Source of the DNA: Leptobrachium leishanense
Taxonomy: Eukaryota; Chordata; Amphibia; Anura; Megophryidae
NCBI GenBank assembly: GCA_009667805.1
Contig: CM019063.1
Span: 353,362,942 to 353,426,941 of the forward strand
Length of the DNA stretch: 64,000 nt
Reading direction: 5' to 3'
Of this stretch, positions 1-10,610 are shown piece after piece. A program made the translations under genes and the position numbers. Below the pieces are notes generated by a model. The model searched no databases. It saw nothing but the letters and a program-made list of their open reading frames with translations, and was not told the DNA's origin. How positions within the stretch are numbered: position 1 is the stretch's first letter; each line of letters starts with the position of its first letter.

Positions 1-1200
1 TAGTGTTACCTCCTAACTGAGGTCCCTTTCCTTCCTTTTCTTCTGCAAAGACTGAACAAAAATATTCATTGAGGCAGTCAGCGAGACTTTTATCCTCTTC
101 TACATACCTTCCTTCCTTTGTTTTTAATCTAACTAATCCTTGTTTTACTTTTCTTTTCTCGTTTATGTATCTAAAAAATGTTTTGTCCCCCTATATTACT
201 GACTGAGCTATTTTCTCTCCTGCATGTGCTTTGGAAGCTCTTATAAATTGCTTTGCCTCTTTCTGCCTAATCTTATAGGTTTGCCTGAGTTTTTTTTATA
301 ATTATTGAATGCTATCTTTTTGTTATTCACTATTTTGGCCACTTCTGCAGCGTGCCACAGTGGTTTCTTCCCTTTTTTTGTTTTTGCTAACAAGCTGAAT
401 GCAATTGCTTGGCCTTCAATAATGCCTCCTTTAAATCATCCCATTTCTCCTGGACTTCCTTTAAACTCCTCCAGTCTGATAATGACTCCTTCACACAAAA
501 TCTCATTTTAGGAAAATCTTTTTTTTTTTTTAAAGTCTAAAACTTTTGTTTTTGTGTGGTGCGGCTCCATCCCTGTTCTTATATTAAACCACACTGACTG
601 GTGATCACTAGATCCCAAATTTTCACCTACAACAACGTCTGATACCAAACCTCCATTTGTGAGTATTAAATCCAATATGGCCTCTTTACGGGTCGGCTCC
701 TCAACTACTTGTGTTAGAGATAATCCCAGTAGGGAGTTTGGAATATTTGTACTCCTGGTGCACCCTGCTATTTTGGTTTTCCAGTTCACATCAGGAAGAT
801 TAATGTCCCCCATGATAATAACTTCCCCCTTCATTGCCATTTTGGCTATTTCCTCAAACAGCAGATTATCTAGCTCTTCTACTTGTCCAGGGGGTCTATA
901 GATCACACCTACACAAGCTACTGTATGATTGCCAAATGTTCGCGTAACCCAAACTGACTCTATGTTCACCTCGCTCACTTTTATTTGGTTCGTTTTTATG
1001 TTGTTTTTCACATACAGGGCCACTCCTCCTCCTTTCCTACCTTCTCTGTCTTTTCTATATAAAGAGTACCCTGGTATTGTTATGTCCCAGTTATTTTTCT
1101 CATTGAACCATGTCTCAGTAACCGCCACTAAATCTACTTTTTCAGCTGCCATCATTGCCTCCAGTTAATTGATTTTATTGACTAAACTGCGAGAATTTAT
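1..1200 (-). pseudogene. CR1 ORF2, AP endonuclease and linker (partial)
   Basis: The open stretch 508-1155 encodes an exonuclease/endonuclease/phosphatase-fold domain that nicks target DNA for target-primed reverse transcription. The catalytic signatures are all visible: TETWF near the N-terminus, MGDINLPDVNW in the middle and SSDHQSVWF at the end. An in-frame TAA lies just upstream (about 1180) inside the conserved N-terminal segment. Below 508 the linker toward the reverse transcriptase continues with many stops (positions 1-507). The reverse transcriptase itself is outside the window. Family assignment rests on the GDIN/SDH motifs and on the esterase ORF1 immediately upstream. Confidence 0.85.
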
Positions 1201-1320
1201 AGACACGACTCTGAGCTTGTCATTTTTTACCCCGCATGTTGCTTGCACCCTCCGATTTAGTTTTGGGGGACAGTCGGGCAGATTGTTTTTTACCCTTTTT
1301 ATAGCTTTTGTCCCCCTCTC

Positions 1321-2170
1321 CTAGTTTAAATATTCCTTTGTGAAACCTTTTAACTTCTCACTGAGAAAATATGTTCCCCTATGAGTAAAATGCAAACCAT
1401 CTTTTTTATACAGTCCCTTTCTGCTCCAATTAGAGCTATGATGGGACACAAAGCCAAATCCTTGCTCCCGACACCATTCCCGAAGCCACAAATTAAATTC
1501 CCTATTGCGCATCTGCCTATCCTGAATGTTATGCACAGGCAGAACTTCAGAGAATGACACAGTGGACGCAATCTGCTGTATTTCACCTCCAAGAACACAA
1601 AAATCTTCTTAATCTCAGTAACCTCATTGCTAGCCAAGTCATTTGTCCCTAGATGGACTAGAACGTCCACTTCCTCTTGCTGCTTTGCTTGTTTGACAAT
1701 ATTGAGAATACGTCTCCTGTCTCTACGAGCAGTAGCCCCAGGAAGACATCTCACCAAACCACTACTCTCCAGCTCAACACCTCTAATGTTAGAATCACCC
1801 AGCAACAATTGCCTTCTATCAAGTCCCACCTTTTCCTTTTTGTCCTTGGTTGCAGTCCTGCATACCTTAGGCATAGGGATGGTGGTTCCTCAACTATGGT
1901 GTCTGAGCCTACTTCCGTCTTACCACTACACTCTGAAAGTGCCTCAAAAGAATTAAGAAGACTGTGGGACATGCCTTCTATCCACAACTCTAAGTGTACC
2001 ATATCCTACAGTAGTCCATCTGCTGCTCCTAGGAGGCCTCTGTGGCAGTGGCTTTGTAACAGTCATAGCCTGAGTTTGTCTAACAGATAATTTACAAATC
2101 TCAGACATCAAACAGGCAATTTCCTGATGCAATAAAGAGAACTGCCTACATATCAGGCACACTCCAAACC
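1321..2170 (-). pseudogene. CR1 ORF1 with SGNH esterase domain
   Basis: Two overlapping frames (1350-1874 and 1321-1560) together encode an SGNH/GDSL-type hydrolase. Block I is LLLGDSNIRG, block III is HLGTNDL, and the C-terminal block is DGLHFTHRG with the Asp and His of the catalytic triad. One frameshift near 1560-1590 separates the last block. The N-terminal portion (1953-2162) has a CLICRQF motif that may be part of the zinc/PHD-like region known in CR1 ORF1. Esterase domains in CR1 ORF1 are established for vertebrates. Their role, perhaps lipid or membrane related, is not settled. Confidence 0.8.
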
Positions 2171-2319
2171 TCTAAAAATTGGATCGAAAAACAAATGCAT
2201 GACAGCTCTTACACTGGACCAAGCCTGCCATTATAAAGAATGGATTTAAAACCAGCAAATCTTGCCTTTTTTGTAGGTTTTCTACCTCCTGTCTAACCTC
2301 AAACTACCTCCAGAGTATC

Positions 2320-2957
2320 TCTAAGTGCTCACTTGGAATGCTTGCACTTAGAAAGCTTCACAAGCTCTATTGCTTCTTTGAAGAGCTCAAAGTGAGCTCC
2401 GCCGACCATCTTTCCTAATGGTCCGTCCCACAGCACAAGGTCGCCGACTACTTGGACTCTTTGTGGCACCAATTGACCCTCTCGATGGTTTATAACAGTT
2501 CAACTACTCTAGGCCTTGTGAGTTCGAGGAGAGGAACACCTGGAAATTATTTTTTCAGCCGCTCAGGAGGCACTGCTTTGTGAATGTCAGCGATACTTTC
2601 AAGTCCATAGCAGGCCAATTGGTGTGACCTGAGCGTGCCCTAATCGGTCTTTACTCTAATTTTTAGAAGATATCGCATTGTCTTCACGCGGACATTCATT
2701 CCTCCAACTCCATAAATGACTAGAGTGAACCTCTTAAGTTCAGGCGATGTGCAGAACTGTGGGTTATGTAATTTGTGTCAGATGCTAAATCTATTAATGT
2801 CCCAATTGTCTGTCCAGCATTTGCAGTTACGTTGAGGAGCATCATTATTACGGGCAATTCTAATAACCCACATTCTGCTGGTAAACTTGACTGTTCTTTT
2901 GTTGCACTGAACACTCTTGCTGTAGTGTTCGAAAACTCACTTCTGCATTCGTGCTAG
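2320..2957 (-). pseudogene. BEL/Pao protease domain and PR-RT linker
   Basis: The frame at 2720-2914 contains TLIDLASDTNYI, matching the BEL/Pao retropepsin active site, which is usually D-x-G-S-D-T-N; here the Gly is Ala. It is preceded by the zinc-binding gag C-terminus and followed, with stops, by the conserved linker ending in VLWDGPLGKMVGGAHFELF (about 2360-2420). This linker is characteristic of BEL/Pao polyproteins. In-frame stops and the Gly loss show it is inactive. The reverse transcriptase expected next is absent. Confidence 0.75.
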
Positions 2958-3717
2958 ATCTGACGAGAGTTTATTAAGGAAATCTTCTTGGACCTTCGTG
3001 TAATCTTTCTTGCCACTTTCTCCTTCAGAATGAAACTTGCTCTCTTTCCGAACAGTGGTGCTTTCCCTTCTCTCAGCATTTGTACATAAATAGAAGTGAT
3101 GTTCAGGAACACTTCCTTTTCCACAGTCTTTGTTTTTGCATAGATTTTGTTTTTGCTTTACAGACCGCGTGGTCATCGCGGACTTCGAGGCACCTTTTAC
3201 AAGCTCCCAGTTTCTTCACTGCAGCCATCCTGTCAGTTAATTTCTGTGACCGGAACGGTTTGCAGAAGTAGAGCTTTCTCTTGTGCTTAACATCACCACA
3301 GACTACACACCCATTTTCGTCATTGTTTGACCTCGTGGACTTTGTTCTTGCCCACTTCGGTTCCGATTTTGATTCTCTTCTGTTTGGTTCTTCATTTCTT
3401 AGTTGCTCGAGCTGTTCGTAAATACCCTCTTGCTTTTTGAGGAATACCAGACGTTTGTCAAACTGCTTATCTGATGTGACAGCATGCTGTTGGTCAGAGA
3501 TGTGGACAAGCCATGCTTTCATGAGTGACTCGGGAAGTTTTCCTTCTATGGACTTCGTTACTAAGGGATTTTTAATAGAGCCAATATTTCCAAGGTCACT
3601 CAAATCTCCAAGTGCCTTCTCCACCACTTGAATCAAATTAGCTATTCTCCTCAGCTGGTGATTCCGGATAGCAGGGATTGCTTGCAAATCTTCCACTATT
3701 TCAATCACTAAAGTTAT
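2937..3717 (-). pseudogene. BEL/Pao gag C-terminal half with zinc-binding motifs
   Basis: The frame ending at 3103 carries the end of the DUF1759-type gag region followed by Cys/His clusters: CVVCGD, CKRCLEVRDDHAVC and, after a frameshift near 3110-3170, CKNKDCGK with HHFYLC. This spacing of Cys and His pairs is typical of BEL/Pao gag rather than a Gypsy CCHC knuckle. The frame begins abruptly at the end of hAT element 3718-7822, so it is the 3' half of a gag whose 5' half lies at 7831-8380. Confidence 0.75.
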
Positions 3718-4263
3718 TATGGATGAGCCGAACACCCCCGTGTTCGGTTCGCATTCGAACTAGAACAATTTCAAACGTTTGAGTTCGAACACGAACCGAA
3801 CTCAATGCAAGTTAAAAGTTCGATTTTTAGAGTGCCCTGCAAGAGGGCATATATGCAAGATATTTGCCATTAAAGGTGTATGGGTAGTGCCCTGGAGAAC
3901 AGGAAACAAAGAAAAAAAGTAAAAAAAAAATTGTTTTTAAAGGAACAGTGAGTTTTCCATGAAATAAGGGTTAAAAATAAAAATGAAAAATTCCTTCAAA
4001 TATCGTGCTTAGGAGGTCCCCATAACCTGCCCATGAAGTGGCGGATTTGTAGGATGTATAGAAACATTTAAAAACCAAAAAAATGACATTTCAAATTACA
4101 GTAAACGGTTTTCCTTTTAATCTATTCATAAACAACTGCTTAGGCCGGCAGTCTGTATTAAAAAAGGAGACCTTTTAGGACACGCAGAACAAGTTTAGTG
4201 ATTTTTTTGGCTAAATTATGGTGAAACTTATGCAGGCTTTGGATGAAAGTAACAATAGGTGCT

Positions 4264-4620
4264 TTAAAATTGGGCCTTTAGCGTCTGCAACAGTGCCGTC
4301 ACACCGTAACCCCTCTGTGGTATTGTGGAAGAGTGCAGAGTTGGACCCTGTGGTCCAATATTAAAATGATATAAATCTGGTAATATTTGCGTCAGTGCAG
4401 TGCACCCAAATATTCTGCTTTTGGTGGCAGCAAGTGCCTTCACACTGTAACCCTTTTGTGGTATTGTGCAAGAGTGCAGAGTTGGACCCTGCGGTCCAAT
4501 ATTAAAATGATATAAATCTGGTAATATAGGCATCAGTGCAGTGCACCCAAATATTGGGCCTTTTGTGGCAGCAAGTGCTTTCACACCATAACCCTTTTGT
4601 GGTATTGTGGAAGAGTGCAG
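4264..4620. repeat. ~142-bp tandem repeat, about 2.3 copies
   Basis: The block beginning GTAACCC(C/T)T(C/T)TGTGGTATT recurs at about 4304, 4446 and 4588. It lies between the hAT-A 3' subterminal region and the end of its transposase gene, so it probably forms part of the transposase 3' untranslated region. Open frames across it are a product of the repetition. Confidence 0.7.
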
Positions 4621-4657
4621 TGGTGGAGGTTTTGTGAATGCAGAAGAGATCCCCGAT

Positions 4658-5726
4658 CTATTCCGTTATGTTGACATCAGGGGATTGATAGCTGCTGATC
4701 CAGGACTGATTCATTTTTATAAATGTCAGCCGGTCTACAGAGTCGGACAGATGCACTCTTTTGTCTGTGACAAAACCTCCAGCGGCACTGAACGTCCTTT
4801 CAGAAAGCACGCTGGATGAAGGGCAACCTAGTAGCTGCATAGCATATTGGCTAAGTTCTGGCCAGTGATCCAATCTCAACACCCAGTCATCATCTGCTGG
4901 AAAGGTATCCAGGTCTGCCCTTGCCCCTAGGTAGTCCTGCACCATATGGTGAAGATGCTGGAAATGGGTGCCTACATTTGATGTCCCTGGGTGTCGTGGA
5001 CTAAAAAAAATTAAAAAGGCATCAGTCAAGCGGCCCCGGCCTTAACTGCTCTTCCTCTGATCATCCACAGCCTCAGAAGCACCTGTGTCATCACTTGGTA
5101 ACCTACCAGTGCCTGGAAAGGCGTTACACAAGTGTTGCTTTAGAGCGTACTCAAGTTGTTTCATCCTGTGTGAGCAGGATGAGCTCTGCAACTTAACCCT
5201 TGTATTGTGACTCAAGAAGGCTTGCCAACCAGTAATGATCCATCTCCTTGATAGTACGAATCCTGGGGTCCTTTAGCAGGCTTTGCAGGATAAGGGAGCC
5301 CATGCAGTGTAGGTTGGAGGTGGCATTAGCTTCTGAGTCTTCCTGGCCAATGAGAATGAGACCATCGTGCACTTCCTCCTCCCAGCCACGTACTAGTCCT
5401 TGGGTTCCTGGGCACACAAAACCTTCCCTTGAGGAAACCCCACCTTCAATGCCCCAACTACTTAAATATTCCTCCTCCTCCTGTCTGATCTGAGGAGGAC
5501 CCACAGGAATGCTGTCTGCGGAAAGACTGGGGCCTTGAAAGCTAGGGAAGGCCTCCTCTTCCTCCCGCTGCTCTGCCTCTAGAGCCACCTCTATAATTCC
5601 CTGCAGAGTGTGCTCCAGCTTGAACGCTAAAGGAATTGTGTCACTGATGCATGCACTGTCCCTGCTCACCATCCTTGTTGCCTCCTCAAATGGAGGGAGG
5701 GAGGGAGGAGGAGGAGAAGGAATCAT
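4658..5726 (-). pseudogene. hAT transposase, central and C-terminal dimerisation region
   Basis: The segment 4658-5029 encodes a hAT C-terminal dimerisation domain: WPELSQYAMQLLGCPSSS and then SERTFSAAGGFVTDKR, the classic block. Upstream, 5193-5726 encodes an acidic spacer with DHYWLASLLE near its end, typical of the region before dimerisation. A stop between about 5030 and 5192 separates them. Much of the RNase H-like catalytic core is not recognisable between this part and the zinc finger at 5758-6162, so the transposase carries an internal deletion as well as stops. Confidence 0.8.
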
Positions 5727-5757
5727 TTAGACGCTGTGCTTGGGACTATATTTTTTC

Positions 5758-6850
5758 TTACTCTGCAGCAGCTGGGGCAATGTAATCTGACTGTAAATCT
5801 TCAGCTGATGGGATGCTGTCACATTGTGAGGAAGGACCTGGTACATCCATTACTGTAGCATCATCCCGGTCAGTGGAGGTTGGAGTCAATGACATGACAG
5901 GACATATAGTCGGGGTAGAGACAGGTGAGGAGGACCTACGCAAAGTTTTGTGCCAACGGGATGACTGGCTGGTGGTCATATGTTGCCTCAAGCACGTGGT
6001 ACCCAAGTGTCCGGTGTCTTTCCCACGCTTGAGCCTCATCTGACATAGATTACAAATAGCAACTGCGGTCTGCTGCACATTTCTTAAAGAACTCCCAGAC
6101 AGCAGAGTTCCTGGATGTGTGCTTTGAGACAACAGCGGTCTGCACCCAAGCAGCTCTGACATCTGATGCCTTGGACTGGCTAGTGCTACGGTTGGTCATA
6201 GAGGATGTTGTGCCTCATGTTTGTTGTGCCTCCTCCTCACTTGACTCCTCTGTTTGGTCAGGCACCCAGGTGGAGTCAGTGACCTCATCATCATTGTTAT
6301 CACCCCCTATCTCCTCGTCACTGGAGCCAACTTGGCAGTATGCTGCAGCTGCTGGGGCAACATGAGTGCCAGTTATTTGTGTGTCATCACTGGCACCCAC
6401 TTCCTCTAGGTTGATTATACTCCCTTCCTCAACCTCAGAGTTTGAATCAGAGCACTGTAGTTGCTGCGCATCCTCAAGCAGCATGTCACTGTCATTGTAG
6501 TCAAACAATTCAGCTGACTCCTCTGTGTGTGATAGTGAGGCTACGGCAGGAGGATCTGTGAACATGGAGGCTGCATTAGATGCTTTGGCAGCTGAGGTGG
6601 ACTGTAAAGCACTACAAGCCTGGCTGGCAGAGGACTGGGAGGATGAGGATGGCCTGTTAGCCAATCCACCAAATCCTCTGTATGTTGCTGCTGCTAAAGA
6701 CGGCCAGCACCAGTTAGAAAGGACAAGCGTGCCCCTGCGGCGGATGCACCATGTCCACGACGACCAGAGGCACAGCCTCCTGAGACAGGCTGTTTGCCCT
6801 CTTATCTGTGTCTGGGTGCGTCTGCCTGTCCTTTTTGGTCTTTCTGACAT
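5758..6850 (-). pseudogene. hAT transposase N-terminus with BED zinc finger
   Basis: 5758-6162 encodes a BED-type finger: CNLCQMRLKRGKD, then CLRQHMTTSQ and a later His, the Cys2His2 pattern used by hAT transposases to bind their ends. The frame 6215-6850, starting with MSERPKRTGRR, gives an acidic Ser/Glu-rich N-terminal arm (DSDMLLEDAQQLQCSDSNSE). A frameshift or stop near 6165-6215 separates the two. A homologous but independent copy lies at 33914-35163 on the plus strand. Confidence 0.75.
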
Positions 6851-6979
6851 GGTGAGTGATATATAGATTAAAGATACACAGAACTCTGATTCAACTCTGG
6901 TATAAAAATTTGAGATATGCTGCAGAACTCTTATTCAACTCTGGTATAAAGATGAAAGATTTCCAGAACTCTGGTATAA

Positions 6980-7470
6980 CTCAGTGAGACAGCCTGATAG
7001 CTGGCAGCCAGTGACAAGACACAGATTACAATTCCCAGAAACCACCTATAAATCAGTGAGACCCCCTGATGGGTGCCAGTGATAAGACACAGATTACAAT
7101 TCCCAGAAACCACCTATAAATCAGTGAGACCCCCTGATGGGTGGCAGTGACAAGACACAAATTACAATTCCCAGAAACCACCTACAAGTCAGTGAGACCC
7201 CCTGATAGGACCCCCTGATAGCTGGCAACAGTGACAAGACACAGATTACAATTCACAGAAATCTGCTTGAAGTATGTGGGACCCCATGATAGCTGGCAGT
7301 GAGAACACACAGATTAGAACAATTCCCATATATTTTGTAGAAATGAGACCCCCAAAATAGATGGTGGCAGTGAGAACACACAGATTAGAACAATTCCCAG
7401 ATATTTTGTAGAAATGAGACCCCCCTCCAATAGCTGCTGGCAGACTGGCAGTGAGAACACACACTAACAA
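6980..7470. repeat. ~70-bp tandem repeat in hAT-A 5' region
   Basis: Six or so degenerate units contain ACACAGATTACAATTCCCAG followed by AAACCACCTA and GTGAGACCCCCTGAT. They lie between the transposase start and the right terminal repeat. The related hAT at 32200 lacks this block, so it expanded in this copy or subfamily. Confidence 0.7.
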
Positions 7471-7830
7471 TCTCCTCTCAAAAACCACGTGCTGAGGCTG
7501 CAAGGGACGCCTTATATAGTGTGCTGCAGGACTTTGCTCACACTTAGCTCTGTGAGCCCATGATTGGGCAAAATTTGCCCAATCAGGACTCTGAGCCATG
7601 ATTGGCATAGTCTTGCACCTGTCTTTCACCTAAACTGTGGTCAGGTGCCGGCTGTAGCCAATTACAAGCTTCAGGCCAGTGGAAAAGTGCATTGTGGTCC
7701 ATTGTGGTGCATTGTGGGAGACCATGCGGCGATCACGTGGAAATGTTTGTAGTTTGCGAACATGCAAACGGGCGATGTTCGAATCAAACTCTGAACACAT
7801 CGAACCGAACAGCTCATCCCTAATCGTTAT

Positions 7831-8380
7831 CACGTGTCTGTAACGGTTCTCTAAAATGCGGAAAATGTCATCTGCATCATTGTAAGTGGTGAGGCGGAGA
7901 TCTTTCACAATTCTTTCTTCGAGACTGTCTAATAATTGTAACTTTTTTACTTCTTTTGAACCGTCGGCTCCCCTTGCTTCTGAAGCGCTTCCCAGTCTCT
8001 CTTCCATCTGTAGAAGTCGCGTTTATTGCCGTGATCTTTGGGAGAGACGTAGGTTTTAACCTAATGTTTGCCACGGGGTTGCTGGAGGTTTTTGGTGGGG
8101 GCGCTGTTCTCACTGCGTCCTCTCTCCTCACCCGAATGAAGTCAGCCTTTCTCGTGACCAATCTGATAATATTGAGATCGAGGTTTGACAGACCTTGACG
8201 AAAGCTTTTCTGATCGCTTGGCGGAATGCACCGTTGCCACTGGCTATAGAGATCTTTCGCTGTCTTTGCTAACGTCTGAAGGTGCTTGAGCATGAAGTCG
8301 TATGCTTCGTGACTGCCATCTGGAACTACTGCTGCGACCCATTCACTCTCAACTTCTGCTATATGCAATGCTGTGGACCG
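7831..8380 (-). pseudogene. BEL/Pao gag middle portion
   Basis: Two overlapping frames (7877-8380 and 7630-8007, the latter valid only above 7830) encode the gag core, including SQWQRCIPPSDQKSFRQGL and, after a frameshift near 7990, LQLLDSLEERIVKDLRLTTY and DIFRILENRYRHV. The last motif resembles the LKERYG-type segment of DUF1759 gag proteins. The left end is cut exactly at the hAT-A target duplication and the right end at that of hAT-B. Confidence 0.7.
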
Positions 8381-8869
8381 TTCTTTACTAGGGATGAGAC
8401 GAACACCGCCTGAGTTCGGTTCGGGCCTGAACCCGAACTTCCCATATGTTCGGGTTCGAACCCGAACTCGAGCTCCATGCAAGTCAATGGGGCTGAAAAT
8501 TTGGTTTTTAGAGTGCCCTCCAAGAGGGCATATACGCTAGATATTTGCCATAAAAGGTGTATGGGGGTCCGGGTAGTGCCCTAGGGGACAGGAAACAAGG
8601 ACAAAAAGTAAAAAAAAAACGTTTTTAAAGGGACAGTGAGTTTTCCATGAAATAAGGGTTAAAAATAAAAACGAAAAATTCCTTCAAATATCATGCCTAG
8701 GAGGTCCCCATAACCTGCCCGTGAAGTGGTGGATTTCTAGGATGTATAGAAACACTTAAAAACCAAAACATGACGTTTCAAAAGTTTTCCTGTAATCTAT
8801 CCATAAACAACTGCTTGGGGCGGCAGTATGAAAAGTTCGGACACGCAGAAAAAGTTTACTGATTTTTTG

Positions 8870-9765
8870 GCGGTGAAAAGCAGGAGAATGGAAAATTCTA
8901 GACAAAATAGCCGATTTGGAAAGTGAGATAAATGGGAGAATTTTTCTGGTTCGGCTATTTTGACCTAGAATTTTCTCTTCAGTCATTCTCCTGAGTTTCA
9001 CCTTTCTCGGTGAAGAGCAGGAGAATGACTGGAGAATGGAAAATTCTAGGTCAAAATAGCCAAACCAGAAAAATTCTCCCATTTAGGCTAGGGTCAGACT
9101 AGCGAATTTTTAACGTGCGTTTAGGCGCACTTAATCACGGCCGCACTAGCAGCAAATGACGGGCAATGACGGCCAATATACGAAGTATGGTCGCACAAAA
9201 GTCCGGCTGCGCAACGCAAGTGGAAAATGAACGCATTTTTTCAAGAACGCAGAACCGCTATTACGGACGTACAGAGTGCACTGCGTCCACTAGCGGCGTG
9301 TGTGCGTGATTTGGAGACGTCAGACCCTGCTCATGTCTGGCCAACATAACGTCCAGACACCCAAAGTTTCCTGGTTTGGATCCGTAAAAAATCACGCACA
9401 AAAATGCGCATCGTATGACCGTTTTCGCGCATTCCGTGAAAAAATACGGCAATGCGTTCGGACGCACTTTTTGACGGTCGCTGTGAAAAATGCGTTAGTC
9501 TGACACTAGCCTTATCTCACTTACCAAATCGGCTATTTGGTCCAGATTGTACTCTTTTCCTGCCATTCTCCTCGTTTTCACCTTTCTCTGAACAACCCTG
9601 AGAGGTGAAAGCCAGGAGAACTGGCAGGAGAAGAGAACACTCTAGACCAAATAGCCGATTTGGAAAGTGAGATAAATGGGAGAATTTTTCTGGTTTGGCT
9701 ATTTTGACCTAGAATTTTCCATTCTCCAGTTATTCTCCTGCTTTTCACCGCACTCTGAATAACCC
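8870..9765. repeat. Alternating inverted repeats inside hAT-B
   Basis: Blocks containing GGAGAATGGAAAATTCTAG, CCGATTTGGAAAGTGAGATA and AATGGGAGAATTTTTCTGG recur in both orientations at about 8880-8990, 8990-9085, 9515-9590 and 9600-9750. Each neighbouring pair can fold back. The Harbinger-like MITE sits in the loop of the largest pair. Confidence 0.75.
9086..9511. mobile_element. Harbinger-like MITE, 426 bp
   Basis: Terminal repeats GGCTAGGGTCAGACTA (left) and the complement of GGCTAGTGTCAGACTA (right) flanked by TTA on both sides (9083-9085, 9512-9514). The pre-insertion sequence CATTTATCTCAC is preserved in the neighbouring inverted copy near 9670, which confirms a 3-bp duplication. TTA targets fit the PIF/Harbinger superfamily. 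No coding capacity. Confidence 0.75.
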
Positions 9766-10276
9766 TGTGAATGTTTAATCCCGAGGTGAAAAATAACATT
9801 GCTTTAGATCTGAAAAACGGGCAATGAGGAAATTTTGTATTTTTTCACACAGCCGTTAAATGCGGCATATTAGGAAGTTTTAGGAGGGAAATTACTCACT
9901 CAGAACAGAAGCAGACACCCCACACCTTCATTCTACATAAAATGTATCAAATGGATTAGACCAGACTAAAACATCTGTTGTTGTTATGCCGTTTGAAAAA
10001 AAAAGGTCATTTAGAGGTGAGAATCTTTGCACCTAGACATTAGTTTTTAATTCAATATCTAATAAACCGTTGCTTATAATATTCTGCAGTAAAGAGTCTC
10101 TTTATTTCTCGATTTTTTTTTTAGTATTTTTTATACTTTTTTCAAAATTTCATTTTTCTTCCCGAACTCGAACCGCACACACCCAAAAAGTTCGAAGTTC
10201 GCGAACTTTCGAACTGCCAAAGTTCGGGCCGAACGCCGAATCGTCCGAACCCGAACAGCTCATCCCTATTCTTTAC

Positions 10277-10610
10277 CTCCATATTTGGCCCAGAAAAGAT
10301 CCTGAAGAAGGCTTTTGGTTTCTTTTAGCTTTGCTTCACACTCACTTGCAGCTCTTTCAAGGTCGGCTTTTTGCTGTTCTGTTAGCACAGCTATTTTGCC
10401 TTCATACTGCTCTGCCTCAAAATCGTCATTTATTTCCATAACTTTCTCTGCTTGTCTTGTGAGCTTATGCAAGCTCTCTTGGAGATCCTCCACCGTGATA
10501 TCATTATAGGTTCTGAATATGCTGTTGACTAGTTGAGTGAGTCCTCTTTTCTCCACTGTCTTTTCTGCCTTCAACTGTTCGAGTGACTTCCTGGTCGCCT
10601 GCTCAGCCAT
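10277..10610 (-). pseudogene. BEL/Pao gag N-terminus
   Basis: An ATG at 10608-10610 opens a frame starting MAEQATRKSLEQLKAEKT and rich in Lys/Glu/Leu heptads, a predicted coiled coil typical of BEL/Pao gag starts. The frame is open through to the hAT-B target duplication at 10276 and continues at 8380. Frame and length agree with the start of the polyprotein. Confidence 0.75.

Larger units (their letters stand above)
1..2200 (-). mobile_element. CR1-type LINE, truncated by window edge
   Basis: A minus-strand non-LTR retrotransposon whose 5' end lies near 2200 and whose reverse transcriptase would lie beyond base 1. ORF1 with an esterase domain is followed by ORF2 opening with an apurinic-type endonuclease, the arrangement known for vertebrate CR1. 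Several stops and at least one frameshift show it is dead. It abuts the truncated BEL/Pao element on its right. Confidence 0.85.
3718..7822 (-). mobile_element. hAT element with transposase remnant (hAT-A)
   Basis: The 4.1-kb element has imperfect terminal inverted repeats: TATGGATGAGC at the left, CAGCTCATCCCTA at the right. It is flanked by an 8-bp target duplication with two mismatches (AAAGTTAT at 3710-3717, ATCGTTAT at 7823-7830). It interrupts BEL/Pao gag; removing it rejoins gag in frame. The transposase is on the minus strand and decayed. Termini and subterminal sequence (for example GCAAGAGGGCATATATGC near 3840) are shared with the elements at 8389 and 32200, so all three belong to one family. 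Confidence 0.85.
8389..10268. mobile_element. Non-autonomous hAT element (hAT-B)
   Basis: Begins TAGGGATGAG and ends CAGCTCATCCCTA, flanked by a perfect 8-bp target duplication TTCTTTAC (8381-8388 and 10269-10276), the hAT hallmark. Its left 350 bp closely matches hAT-A (for example the GGACAGTGAGTTTTCCATGA stretch near 8630). I see no transposase. The interior has long alternating inverted repeats and a nested MITE. It splits BEL/Pao gag and removal rejoins the coding sequence. Confidence 0.9.

Noticed and set aside
5193..5726. Independent acidic protein gene
   Set aside because: It is flanked on the same strand by hAT dimerisation and BED domains and lies between hAT termini, so it is part of the transposase.
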